A stretch of 13,950 nucleotides of DNA from Myxococcales bacterium (lineage in GTDB: Bacteria; Myxococcota; Polyangia; Polyangiales; Polyangiaceae): positions 1 to 13,950 of the forward strand of contig JAGQIY010000373.1 of the NCBI GenBank assembly GCA_020430865.1, in the 5' to 3' direction. The position numbers and the translations under genes were made by a program. Below are positions 1 to 6,150 of this stretch, one piece after another (the first letter of the stretch is position 1; every line of letters begins with the position of its first letter). The notes under the pieces were generated by a model. The model was not told where the DNA came from. It did not search any database and saw only the letters and a list, made by a program, of their open reading frames with translations.

Positions 1-1934
1 CAGCGCTGACAGTGGCGGCGACGTTTGCGGACTTCCAGTTCAAGAGCGGCATCCAAGCAGCGCTTCCCAAGCGGGAACTGGCGCCGTTTCTGGCGTCGTT
101 TGGTCTGGTTGTGAGCCTCTTGGCGCTGGGCTTTCAGCTGTTCGTCGCGCCGTTCTTGCTGCGTCGGGCTGGCATTGGGCGCAGCCTACGTGTGCTGCCA
201 GCAGCGCTCTTGCTCGGCGGACTCGGCTCGATGCTCGCACCGGGCCTCGTGGGCACGGTCCTGCTCAAGGGCTCCGATGGAAGCCTGCGCCACGGGTTGC
301 ATCAAGCAGCGACGGAGATCCTCTTCTTGCCGCTCTCTGACGCGGAGCGCGGTCGCATCAAGACGTGGGTCGCAGCGGTCGGGAGGCGCGCAGCTCAGGC
401 GGTTGGCTCCGTCGCGCTGCTGGTGGCCATGCCCCTGGTCGACGTCGAGCTCGCAGCGCGCGTGGGGTGCGTCATCCTGAGCGCAGTCGCGCTCTGGCTG
501 AGCGTCGGCCTGCAGCGGGAGTACGTGGAGCGGTTCCGTGCTTGTATCCGCGCGGGTACGCTGTGGGGCTCCACGGAGGCCCCCCTGCCAGACAGAAACG
601 CCATCGCAACCCTGGTCCAGGCCCTCGACTCGAAGGACCCGGGGGAGACGGTCGCCGCGCTCGACATGCTCGGCGACCTGGGCCGCAGCGAGCTGGTACC
701 GCCGAGACTGCTCAGGGATCCGCGACCTCGAGTCGTGCTGGGCGCGATTCGGGTGCTCAGACGCGATCCCAGGCCTGACGTCCGCGAGCGCATTCGACGG
801 CTCGCCGAGCACGACTCGGCAGAGGTCCGCGCGGCTTCCTTGCGTCACGCCAGAGCCACGCGCTTCCAAACCCAGATCATCAAGCCTCACCTCAGCGATT
901 CCCACGCTGACGTGCGGGGTGCAGCGAGGGTGCTGACCCTGGTGCGCCGCGCTGGCCGAGGTTCGGCTCGCGCCCTGCGTTCGCTCGAGCACCTCAGTCG
1001 CAGCGGAGGCCCCGCGGTGCGCCTCGCCATCGCCGCCCGCATCACCGAGATCCACCCGAGCGGCGAGATCGCCCAGACGCTTTCGCGGGACGACGATCGG
1101 AGCGTACGCGTCGCCCTCGCGGAGGGCATCCGCCAGGGCCCGCGCGCGGAGCACCTCGAGGCGTTGGTACAGCTACTCGCGGACCGCAAGGCACGACCAT
1201 CGACGCGAAGCGCCCTGCTCGAGCTCGGAGGGGAGGCACACGTCGCGCTGACCAGGGCCATGCGGATGCAGGGCCTCGATCCCCAGATCCGCTTGCATCT
1301 CCCGAGGACCCTCTGCCGTTTCCCCGACCCTTCGGTCCTGGACGATCTGCTCGATCAACTCGTGCGCGAGCGAGACAGCGCAGTGAGCTACAAGCTATTG
1401 CGCGCGCTGTGTAGCGCCCGCAACCAGCACCCGGAGCACGCTCTGGACCCCGATCTCCTCCAGACGTGCGTACGCCGAGAGCTGGACTCGTTCCGCATGG
1501 CAACGCGAGCCCTCGCAGCGCTACGTCAGGGTGTCGAAACGAGCGACCTCGCCGCCCAGCAGCTGACCAAGCTCCTGGCGGAGCAGCGCGAGCGCGCGTT
1601 GCTCCGGGTGTTTCGCGCGCTCCACGTCTGGGAGCCCACCGAGGACTTCGAGACCCTCTACGAGGGCCTCACCCACCGCGATCCGAGCCTCCGCGCCGCA
1701 AGCCTGGAGGTCGTGACGAACCTGGTGCCAGCAGAATGGGGCGAGGAGATCGAGCAGTCCATGGGTGAGGAACCGGCGCTCGGGGAAGCCCTCGACGTGG
1801 GCCAGGTGCTGGAGGAGCTGCGCCGCGCGCCGGGTGTACTTGGCGCGTTCGCTCGAGAGTTCGCCAGGCGCGCCTCTCCCCCCCAACTCGAGCCTTCCCC
1901 CATCTCCGAGGAGCTGGCCCATGTCGCAGAGTGA
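1..1934 (+). CDS. ADP/ATP-carrier-like membrane protein fused to HEAT repeats (5' end outside window)
   Basis: The frame is open from base 3 with no stop, so the start lies upstream and the N-terminal membrane half is missing. Visible residues (numbered from the GTG at base 12) begin with a motif, DFQFKSG, typical of the Npt1/Npt2 nucleotide-transporter/MFS superfamily. Hydrophobic helices follow at about 25-50, 57-85, 122-142 and 147-167. Between them is the family-like stretch KGSDGSLRHGLHQAATEILFLPL. From about residue 195 to 570 the protein is a solenoid of HEAT-like repeats (pattern xxVRxAAxxxL), presumably cytoplasmic. In known nucleotide carriers the membrane part swaps ATP and ADP. 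In free-living bacteria the HEAT-fused relatives have no proven substrate, so transport of nucleotides is not established here. The stop overlaps the next gene by 14 bases, which suggests co-translation with the CNB-like protein. Confidence 0.8.
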   Translation, partial: ALTVAATFADFQFKSGIQAALPKRELAPFLASFGLVVSLLALGFQLFVAPFLLRRAGIGRSLRVLPAALLLGGLGSMLAPGLVGTVLLKGSDGSLRHGLHQAATEILFLPLSDAERGRIKTWVAAVGRRAAQAVGSVALLVAMPLVDVELAARVGCVILSAVALWLSVGLQREYVERFRACIRAGTLWGSTEAPLPDRNAIATLVQALDSKDPGETVAALDMLGDLGRSELVPPRLLRDPRPRVVLGAIRVLRRDPRPDVRERIRRLAEHDSAEVRAASLRHARATRFQTQIIKPHLSDSHADVRGAARVLTLVRRAGRGSARALRSLEHLSRSGGPAVRLAIAARITEIHPSGEIAQTLSRDDDRSVRVALAEGIRQGPRAEHLEALVQLLADRKARPSTRSALLELGGEAHVALTRAMRMQGLDPQIRLHLPRTLCRFPDPSVLDDLLDQLVRERDSAVSYKLLRALCSARNQHPEHALDPDLLQTCVRRELDSFRMATRALAALRQGVETSDLAAQQLTKLLAEQRERALLRVFRALHVWEPTEDFETLYEGLTHRDPSLRAASLEVVTNLVPAEWGEEIEQSMGEEPALGEALDVGQVLEELRRAPGVLGAFAREFARRASPPQLEPSPISEELAHVAE

Positions 1935-2766
1935 CTCCAACCCATCCGCAGACCTGCTCGAGCGCAGCCTGGCCCTGAAGGCGTTCCCACCGCTGGCATC
2001 CCTCGACGAGCGGGTGCTCGCGAGCCTGGCTCAGCACGCCCGGACACGCCGCCTGGCCCCGGGGGAACGGCTCACCACGACGCACCCGGCACCGCGGGCG
2101 TTGCGCTTGGTGGTTTCTGGCGAGCTCAGAGACGAACTCCGCGGGGCAACGTTCACCAAGCATCAGCTCGTGGGCGGCCCGCACGCGCTCGCGCTCAGGG
2201 CCGACAAGACGCGCTTGCGCGCAGAGTCCGAGGTCGTCCTGCTGGAGCTAGAGGACAGAAAACTCGACGCACTCTTCGAGGACGAGTTCAGCGTGCTCGA
2301 AGCCATGCTGCGAGGCCTCGGTCGAGTGATCCTCCAGCAGGGCACCGTCTACCTGGACCTCGCGGCGGAGCCCACCGTCGGCACGCTGGGCCTGATCGAG
2401 CGCGTACAGCTCCTCAGCAGCTGCCCGGAGCTCGCGAGCCTCGGCATTGATATCCTCGCGGATCTTGGCCTCGAGGGGGAGCGCATCCGCATTCCGCGCG
2501 GTGGTTCGTTGCGGCTACAGGGCGCGGAGCAATACGCGATTCTGTTGCAGGGATCGCTGACCGACGCGGCCGAAACCACCCTGGGGCCCACCTGTCTCTT
2601 CGGCTGGCTCGAAGCCCTGGCGGAGGTAACCGACCCGCGACGCTACCTCGCGCGAAGCCCGAGCGAGGTCATGTCGTTCGAGGCCGAGCGCTTCTGGGAC
2701 CGGCTCGAGGACTACCCAGAGCGAGGACTCCGGCTGGTGCGGGTGCTGGCGCGCCGCGTGGAGTAG
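1921..2766 (+). CDS. Protein with two degenerate cyclic-nucleotide-binding-like domains
   Basis: The protein has 281 residues. The start chosen is the ATG overlapping the end of the transporter gene; a longer in-frame extension to 1765 would lie wholly inside that gene and is unlikely. Residues about 20-110 resemble a CNB/Crp-type beta barrel (FPPLASLDERVLASLAQHAR, then LAPGERL and LRLVVSGELRD). Residues about 155-270 look like a second such module (LLSSCPELASL, IRIPRGGSLRL, YAILLQGSL). Neither shows the phosphate-binding-cassette Arg and Glu in the usual context, and there is no helix-turn-helix, so it is more likely a scaffold or sensor than a transcription factor. The tight overlap suggests it regulates or partners the HEAT-repeat transporter. 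Ligand binding is unproven. Confidence 0.7.
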   Translation: MSQSDSNPSADLLERSLALKAFPPLASLDERVLASLAQHARTRRLAPGERLTTTHPAPRALRLVVSGELRDELRGATFTKHQLVGGPHALALRADKTRLRAESEVVLLELEDRKLDALFEDEFSVLEAMLRGLGRVILQQGTVYLDLAAEPTVGTLGLIERVQLLSSCPELASLGIDILADLGLEGERIRIPRGGSLRLQGAEQYAILLQGSLTDAAETTLGPTCLFGWLEALAEVTDPRRYLARSPSEVMSFEAERFWDRLEDYPERGLRLVRVLARRVE

Positions 2767-2790
2767 CGGCTGCGACGCCAAGTGGTGGCT

Positions 2791-2837
2791 GCGCGGGACG
2801 GCTCCGAGTGCCTGGTGTGTGTCCGGAGCCGTCGCGC
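2791..2837. terminator. Long hairpin between convergent genes, likely bidirectional terminator
   Basis: The arms GACGGCTCCG (2797-2806) and CGGAGCCGTC (2824-2833) are perfectly complementary. They extend outward through GCGC at 2791-2794 and 2834-2837, with a two-base bulge at 2795-2796 and a 17-base loop. The hairpin fills the 73-base gap between the stop of the CNB-like gene (2766) and the stop of mscS (2840). There is no T-run on either side, so Rho-independent termination would be atypical. Confidence 0.6.
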
Positions 2838-2839
2838 GA

Positions 2840-3694
2840 TCACTCCGCGGCTTCCGCCGCCGCGTCGTCGTCGTTCTCCGCGCGATGATAGACAACCGTG
2901 CGCGGAAACGGGATCTCGACTCCAGCCTCGTCGAAGGCTGCCTTGACCTTGCGCCGCAGGTCTCGCTCGACGCCGAACACGGTTCCTCCGCCTTCGTTCT
3001 TGATCTTGCAGAGCAACCTCACCCCCACGTCCGAGGCATTGAGCCCCATGACCCCCTGAGCTTCGGGCTCCTCGATCACCAGGTCCCGGTTCTCGGCGGC
3101 CCACTCGGCGCCGACTTGCTCGAGCACGCGCAAGCCGCGAGCGACGTCTTGCTCATAGCTGACGCCCACTTCGACGATGGCGCGGGCCCAGCCGCGGTTG
3201 TAGTTGGCGACCGTCTTGATCTCGCCGTTCGGGACGTAGAACAAGCGACCATCGAAGTTTCGCACCTGCGTCATGCGCAACCCGACCGACTCCACGGTAC
3301 CAGTCGAACCGTCGAGTTCGACCAGATCCCCCTGGGCGAGAACTCCGTCGAGGATCAAGAAGAAGCCGCTCAGGCAGTCCTTCACCAGCGTCTGCGCGCC
3401 GAAGCCGATCGCCAGCCCCAGCACGCCGGCACCAGCGAGCACCGTGCCGATGGGGACGCCGAGCTTGTCGAGGCCAGTGACGATCGCGACCCCACCCAGC
3501 ACGACGAAGGTCAACGTCTTGAGGATGGGCGCCAGTGTCACCGCGCGGGGATGTCCCCGCCGGTGCAGGTTGCGTGCGACCATGCCTGCGGCAACACGCG
3601 CGAGAACCAGGCCAATGCCCGCGATCGCCAGCCCGTAGATCACTCGCAGGATCAGGTCCGAGTGCCGCTGAAAGAACGCGGCCGCATCGCTCAT
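2840..3694 (-). CDS. Small-conductance mechanosensitive channel, MscS family
   Basis: The 284-residue protein is the short MscS type. It should sit in the inner membrane as a heptamer and open on membrane tension to release solutes during hypo-osmotic shock. Predicted helices are TM1 about 13-35, TM2 about 57-76 and the pore-lining TM3 about 83-117, which is rich in Gly and Ala (VLAGAGVLGLAIGFGAQTLV). The beta domain follows (GDLVELDGSTGTVESVGLR, then FYVPNGEI) and then the alpha/beta cage. The C-terminus ends in an acidic/Ala tail of about ten residues. The start codon overlaps the stop of the upstream universal stress gene (ATGA), so it is the last gene of a USP-USP-MscS operon. Shine-Dalgarno is weak, as expected for translational coupling. 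Confidence 0.93.
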   Translation of the reverse strand: MSDAAAFFQRHSDLILRVIYGLAIAGIGLVLARVAAGMVARNLHRRGHPRAVTLAPILKTLTFVVLGGVAIVTGLDKLGVPIGTVLAGAGVLGLAIGFGAQTLVKDCLSGFFLILDGVLAQGDLVELDGSTGTVESVGLRMTQVRNFDGRLFYVPNGEIKTVANYNRGWARAIVEVGVSYEQDVARGLRVLEQVGAEWAAENRDLVIEEPEAQGVMGLNASDVGVRLLCKIKNEGGGTVFGVERDLRRKVKAAFDEAGVEIPFPRTVVYHRAENDDDAAAEAAE

Positions 3695-4341
3695 CGCGAC
3701 GCCCCCATGGGAAAGACCAAGGGGTGATTGGGATGCTGGCGTACGTTCCGTCCCACGAAGTGATAGGCGTGGGGGCGGTCATGACGCGCGTGCCGCGCAC
3801 ACCACAGCTCCTGAAAGCCCGAGGCCTGGCGGATGCGCAAGCAGTCCGGGCACGGTGGCTCGATCTTCGGCACGTCTGGAGCGTTGTGGATGACCAGCAC
3901 CGGAGCAGTGCACGCCCTCACGAGGTGCTCGGCGACGGAACCGAGAATCAGCCTCGAGATCCCCTTTCGACCGTGGGTGCCAACCACCACGAGCTCCGCG
4001 TCGAGGTCGCGTTCGAGCTCGTGAATGGCTTCAGTCGGCTCACCCACGAGGACGTGGAGCGCGCAGGGAGGCAGCACTTCGCCCTGCGGCAACCGCGCGT
4101 ACTGCACCTCCATCTCCTTCTCGACGAGTTCCCTCACCTCCTTCACCGCGTCCTCACGCGTCAGCGATTTATTTCCATCTGGCAATTCCAGGAGTACCCC
4201 ATCCCCAAGGCTGCGCGCCACGTGGACGAGATGGGCGGTCAAGCCATAGCGTTGAGCAGCTCGGAGTCCCTCCGAGAGTACTCGCGGCATGAGTTCCTTG
4301 AGATCGATGGCTATGAGAGCCGTGCGCAATCGCTGTGTCAT
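3691..4341 (-). CDS. Universal stress protein (UspA family), ATP-binding type with Cys/His C-terminal tail
   Basis: The protein has 216 residues. Residues 1-152 form one Usp domain: TALIAIDLKE strand at the start, and the ATP-binding signature G-2x-G-9x-G-S at G121, G124, G134, S135 followed by VRACTAPVLVI. Such proteins are cytoplasmic, bind ATP and support survival under starvation, oxygen or energy stress. Unusually, about 60 residues follow the domain and contain C164-x2-C167, C181-x2-H184 and a further His cluster (H187, H191, H194), which could hold zinc. The ATG is well placed behind AGGAG (complement of about 4349-4353). It sits between a second usp gene upstream and mscS downstream, overlapping mscS by four bases. 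The family call is firm; a metal site is inference. Confidence 0.92.
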   Translation of the reverse strand: MTQRLRTALIAIDLKELMPRVLSEGLRAAQRYGLTAHLVHVARSLGDGVLLELPDGNKSLTREDAVKEVRELVEKEMEVQYARLPQGEVLPPCALHVLVGEPTEAIHELERDLDAELVVVGTHGRKGISRLILGSVAEHLVRACTAPVLVIHNAPDVPKIEPPCPDCLRIRQASGFQELWCARHARHDRPHAYHFVGRNVRQHPNHPLVFPMGASR

Positions 4342-4356
4342 GATTCATCTCCTGAC

Positions 4357-4388
4357 GCGCGCAGAAGCGCGCTTTCCGCTCCGCGGAA
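4357..4388 (-). other. Two adjacent small hairpins in the leader of the ATP-binding usp gene
   Basis: GCGCGC arms at 4357-4362 and 4367-4372 enclose a four-base loop. TTCCGC (4374-4379) and GCGGAA (4383-4388) enclose three bases. Both are perfect and lie directly before the Shine-Dalgarno of the downstream usp gene. A further stem (CCCCGC 4463-4468, GCGGGG 4474-4479) overlaps the stop codon of the upstream usp gene. They may trim, stabilise or partly terminate the operon message. The 127-base gap between the two usp genes holds nothing else I can see. Confidence 0.4.
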
Positions 4389-4468
4389 CGCGAGCGAGCT
4401 TGGGTCACGCACCAAGAGGCGCGCGTTCGAGTCGGGCCGCGCCGACTGGCGCGAGCCACTGGCCCCGC

Positions 4469-4996
4469 TCAGAGCGGGGACGAGTCTTCCAGGGGCTTGC
4501 CGCGGGGTGCAGTGAACCCCTGAGTGCGGACTAGCTCCCGCACCGGTTCCCGCCGTGGGACCATCACGACGCCACACGGGCACATGCGAGCCAAGCGTTG
4601 CGCGAGCGCGCCGCCCTCCGAGGAGGGCTCGTCGCCAACGCCCACCACGATCTTGTCGATGCCCTCCTCGCGGATCATCGCGCAGAGCTGGTCCTCGTTG
4701 CCGCTGAACAGCTGACCGTGCATCAGCGCGCGTGGCTGTTCACCGAAACGTGACAGGAATCGCACCAGGTCCGAGGCGTCGCAGTCCCTGTCTTCGCACA
4801 GCATCAGCACGCGGATCGTCTTGGTCTTCGGCGTGCTCTGCTTGAGCGCCCAGCGGATGGCGCGCTCTGACGTGTCGCTCAGGTCGATTGGGACCAGGAC
4901 ATTGGCAAAGCTGCCCTTCGGCTCGCGACTCAGCAGCTCTACGGGCTGGGTCTCAGCTGACGATGCTCGAGCAGGCGCCGGTGTTCGCTGGGTCAT
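4469..4996 (-). CDS. Universal stress protein (UspA-like), lacking the ATP-binding signature
   Basis: Taking the ATG at 4996 gives 175 residues. After a disordered, Ala/Pro-rich head (1-28), a Usp fold begins at FANVLVPIDLSDTSERAIRWAL (about 30-51) and ends at VVMVPRREPV. The position that normally carries G-2x-G-9x-G-S reads VGVGDEPSSEGGALAQRL, so ATP binding is doubtful and it resembles the ATP-independent class. The frame stays open to 5101, but 4996 is preferred because a sigma-54-like element ends 12 bases before it and the added 35 residues look like non-coding sequence. It is probably the first gene of an operon with the ATP-binding USP and MscS. There are several Cys residues (C67, C72, C105, C139, C141), of unknown meaning. 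Confidence 0.85.
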   Translation of the reverse strand: MTQRTPAPARASSAETQPVELLSREPKGSFANVLVPIDLSDTSERAIRWALKQSTPKTKTIRVLMLCEDRDCDASDLVRFLSRFGEQPRALMHGQLFSGNEDQLCAMIREEGIDKIVVGVGDEPSSEGGALAQRLARMCPCGVVMVPRREPVRELVRTQGFTAPRGKPLEDSSPL

Positions 4997-5007
4997 GTCC
5001 CGGGAGA

Positions 5008-5024
5008 TGCAGGGTCCAGGCCAA
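5008..5024 (-). promoter_or_regulatory. Sigma-54-like -24/-12 element before the first usp gene
   Basis: On the minus strand it reads TTGGCCTGGACCCTGCA: GG (5022-5021), ten bases, GC (5010-5009). TTGGC and TGCA match the sigma-54 consensus, while the A-C after GGC does not. Twelve bases separate it from the ATG at 4996, which has no Shine-Dalgarno. It belongs to a set of five such elements in this window. Confidence 0.5.
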
Positions 5025-5156
5025 GAGCAACTCTCCCCCCGAGCTCGAACGGGGAGCGGCTGTGCGACGGCAACGGCGCTCACCTCCGCGCGGATCAGCA
5101 CTCAGGGGCGCCGGAACACGCAGGTTCAGCAACTTGCCAGTGTGGCAGTGCGGCAC

Positions 5157-5435
5157 TCATGTGACAGGGTGGTCGACCACCCAGCGCGCGTTCGGCTCGA
5201 AGCCCGCGGTGGTGGGATCGCCCTCGAAGCGCAGCGCCCCGGCTTGTTGGAGCGCCTCGACCGAGTCCTCCGCCTCTGCCATGGACATTCCGAGTTCACG
5301 ACAAAACAGGTCACGAATCGCGGTCTTTCCCTGAACGTATCCGCATGGATCTACACTGCTCAGGTGCTCGTCTAGCCAGCGCGCCAACTCATGGATTTCT
5401 TGGGGGTGAGACATCACCGGGGGAAAGCTGCTCAT
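5157..5435 (-). CDS. Small unknown acidic protein, 92 residues
   Basis: I do not recognise the family. The predicted protein is soluble, acidic and largely helical: HPQEIHELARWLDEHLSS, then GKTAIRDLFCRELGMSMAEAEDSVEALQQAGALRFEGD. The second part has the feel of a small three-helix or winged-helix module, but that is a guess. The start at 5435 is chosen because a sigma-54-like element ends 13 bases upstream; ATG 5414 (85 residues) is the alternative. The frame remains open to 5699, but that extension is Trp/Arg-rich, runs through the proline-rich gene on the other strand and is not credible. It is transcribed toward the usp operon, with a 160-base gap, and diverges from the proline-rich gene. 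Confidence 0.6.
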   Translation of the reverse strand: MSSFPPVMSHPQEIHELARWLDEHLSSVDPCGYVQGKTAIRDLFCRELGMSMAEAEDSVEALQQAGALRFEGDPTTAGFEPNARWVVDHPVT

Positions 5436-5447
5436 ACCGTGGCCCGC

Positions 5448-5463
5448 TGCAGCATGTGTGCCG
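5448..5463 (-). promoter_or_regulatory. Sigma-54-like -24/-12 element before the 92-residue gene
   Basis: On the minus strand it reads CGGCACACATGCTGCA: GG (5462-5461), ten bases, GC (5450-5449). GGCAC and TGCA match the consensus. The ATG at 5435 follows after 13 bases and has no Shine-Dalgarno. The inverted repeat at 5474-5503 lies just upstream of it. Confidence 0.5.
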
Positions 5464-5473
5464 TTGGAATGAT

Positions 5474-5503
5474 GCGTGCAGCGATCGGGTGAGCGCTGCA
5501 CGC
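5474..5503. promoter_or_regulatory. Perfect 10-bp inverted repeat, candidate operator
   Basis: GCGTGCAGCG (5474-5483) and CGCTGCACGC (5494-5503) are exact reverse complements separated by ten bases, so the half-site centres are about two helical turns apart, as expected for a dimeric DNA-binding protein. The site lies between two divergent genes and 11 bases upstream of the -24 element of the minus-strand gene. It could also form a hairpin in the leader of the plus-strand proline-rich gene. Two tandem copies of CCACCAGCCA/G follow at 5511-5530. Confidence 0.5.
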
Positions 5504-5560
5504 GCAGCGACCACCAGCCACCACCAGCCGCAGCAGCGGCTCGTGACGAAAGGAAGACCC

Positions 5561-5719
5561 ATGCAGCAAGACGACGACAAGCTGATCCCGCCCACCGACC
5601 TCCCCAAGCGCACCGAACCTCGTCCCGAAGAGAACCCGGGGCAGGAGCCGGTTCCCTCACCCAAACCGAAGGTGGCTCCCACCAAGCCGCCGGGGGCACC
5701 GGTCCCGACTCGTGGCTGA
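5561..5719 (+). CDS. Proline-rich disordered peptide, 52 residues
   Basis: The ATG is preceded by AGGAAG at 5551-5556 with normal spacing, the main support for this gene. The product has about one quarter proline, with alternating acidic and basic residues (MQQDDDKLIPPTDLPKRTEP at the start, PSPKPKVAPTKPPGAPVPTRG at the end), no hydrophobic core, no signal peptide and no membrane segment, so it should be intrinsically disordered. No family is recognised. It diverges from the 92-residue gene and converges with the receiver gene at 5761. It might be a stress-induced filler or binding peptide; function is unknown, and it could also be a chance open frame. Confidence 0.5.
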   Translation: MQQDDDKLIPPTDLPKRTEPRPEENPGQEPVPSPKPKVAPTKPPGAPVPTRG

Positions 5720-5760
5720 GGCTCCTCGAGCGTGCCCGAACGGGCCCTCCGCGCGGGTTC

Positions 5761-6141
5761 TCAGCCCGTCGCGGAGAGGTCCACGAGTCGCATCAACTCG
5801 CTCACCAGGAGCCGCGGCCTGAGCGGCTTCTGGAGCACCGCGGCGGCACCCCTACGCAAGATGAGGTCGTAGTTCAGCTTGGGATGGAGCGCTGAGACCA
5901 CGATGGTGGGGATGCCTTGTTGCGCCAGTGAAGGCAATGCGTCCAGCCCGCTCAGACGGGGCATGTCGAGGTCCGTGACGACGACATCCGGACGGGGCTC
6001 GAACTGCGCGCGGTCGACCAGCGCCTGGCCATCCGTCACGCATTCCACACGAAAACCGCGACGCTCGAGGGCACGCTGCAACTGTGAGAGCGTGTCCTCG
6101 TCGTCGTCTGCGATGAGTACTAGCGGCCCGACTTCGCTCAT
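5761..6141 (-). CDS. Receiver-only response regulator (CheY-like)
   Basis: The 126-residue protein is a single REC domain with no output domain. The acidic pocket is D12-D13-D14, the phospho-acceptor is D57 (VVVTDLDMPR), the switch residue is S83 and the conserved lysine is K105 (LQKPLRP), so it should be phosphorylatable. Such proteins act by protein contact or pass phosphate along a relay. It begins nine bases after the stop of the NtrC-type activator on the same strand, so the two are probably one operon. GAAGAG just before the ATG is a weak ribosome site. It is close in sequence to the receiver protein at 11574-12032 (shared LIADDD, and D-x-D-M-P-R at the acceptor). Confidence 0.92.
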   Translation of the reverse strand: MSEVGPLVLIADDDEDTLSQLQRALERRGFRVECVTDGQALVDRAQFEPRPDVVVTDLDMPRLSGLDALPSLAQQGIPTIVVSALHPKLNYDLILRRGAAAVLQKPLRPRLLVSELMRLVDLSATG

Positions 6142-6150
6142 CTCTTCGCT

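Noticed and set aside
186..1154. 322-residue open frame on - opposite the transporter/HEAT gene
   Set aside because: High-G+C antisense frame with Arg/Ala/Gln-rich composition and no domain; the plus strand has clear membrane helices and HEAT repeats.
2819..3727. 302-residue open frame on + opposite mscS
   Set aside because: Antisense shadow: the minus strand encodes an unmistakable MscS channel here, and the plus frame has no recognisable domain.
5464..5480. A further sigma-54-like site on + before the proline-rich gene (GG 5466-5467, GC 5478-5479)
   Set aside because: Only weak consensus match, overlaps the palindrome, and lies about 80 bases from the start codon, unlike the other five.
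5436..5699. N-terminal extension of the 92-residue gene to 5699
   Set aside because: Runs through the promoter-like element, the palindrome and the opposite-strand peptide; composition is low-complexity Trp/Arg/Ala/Gly.
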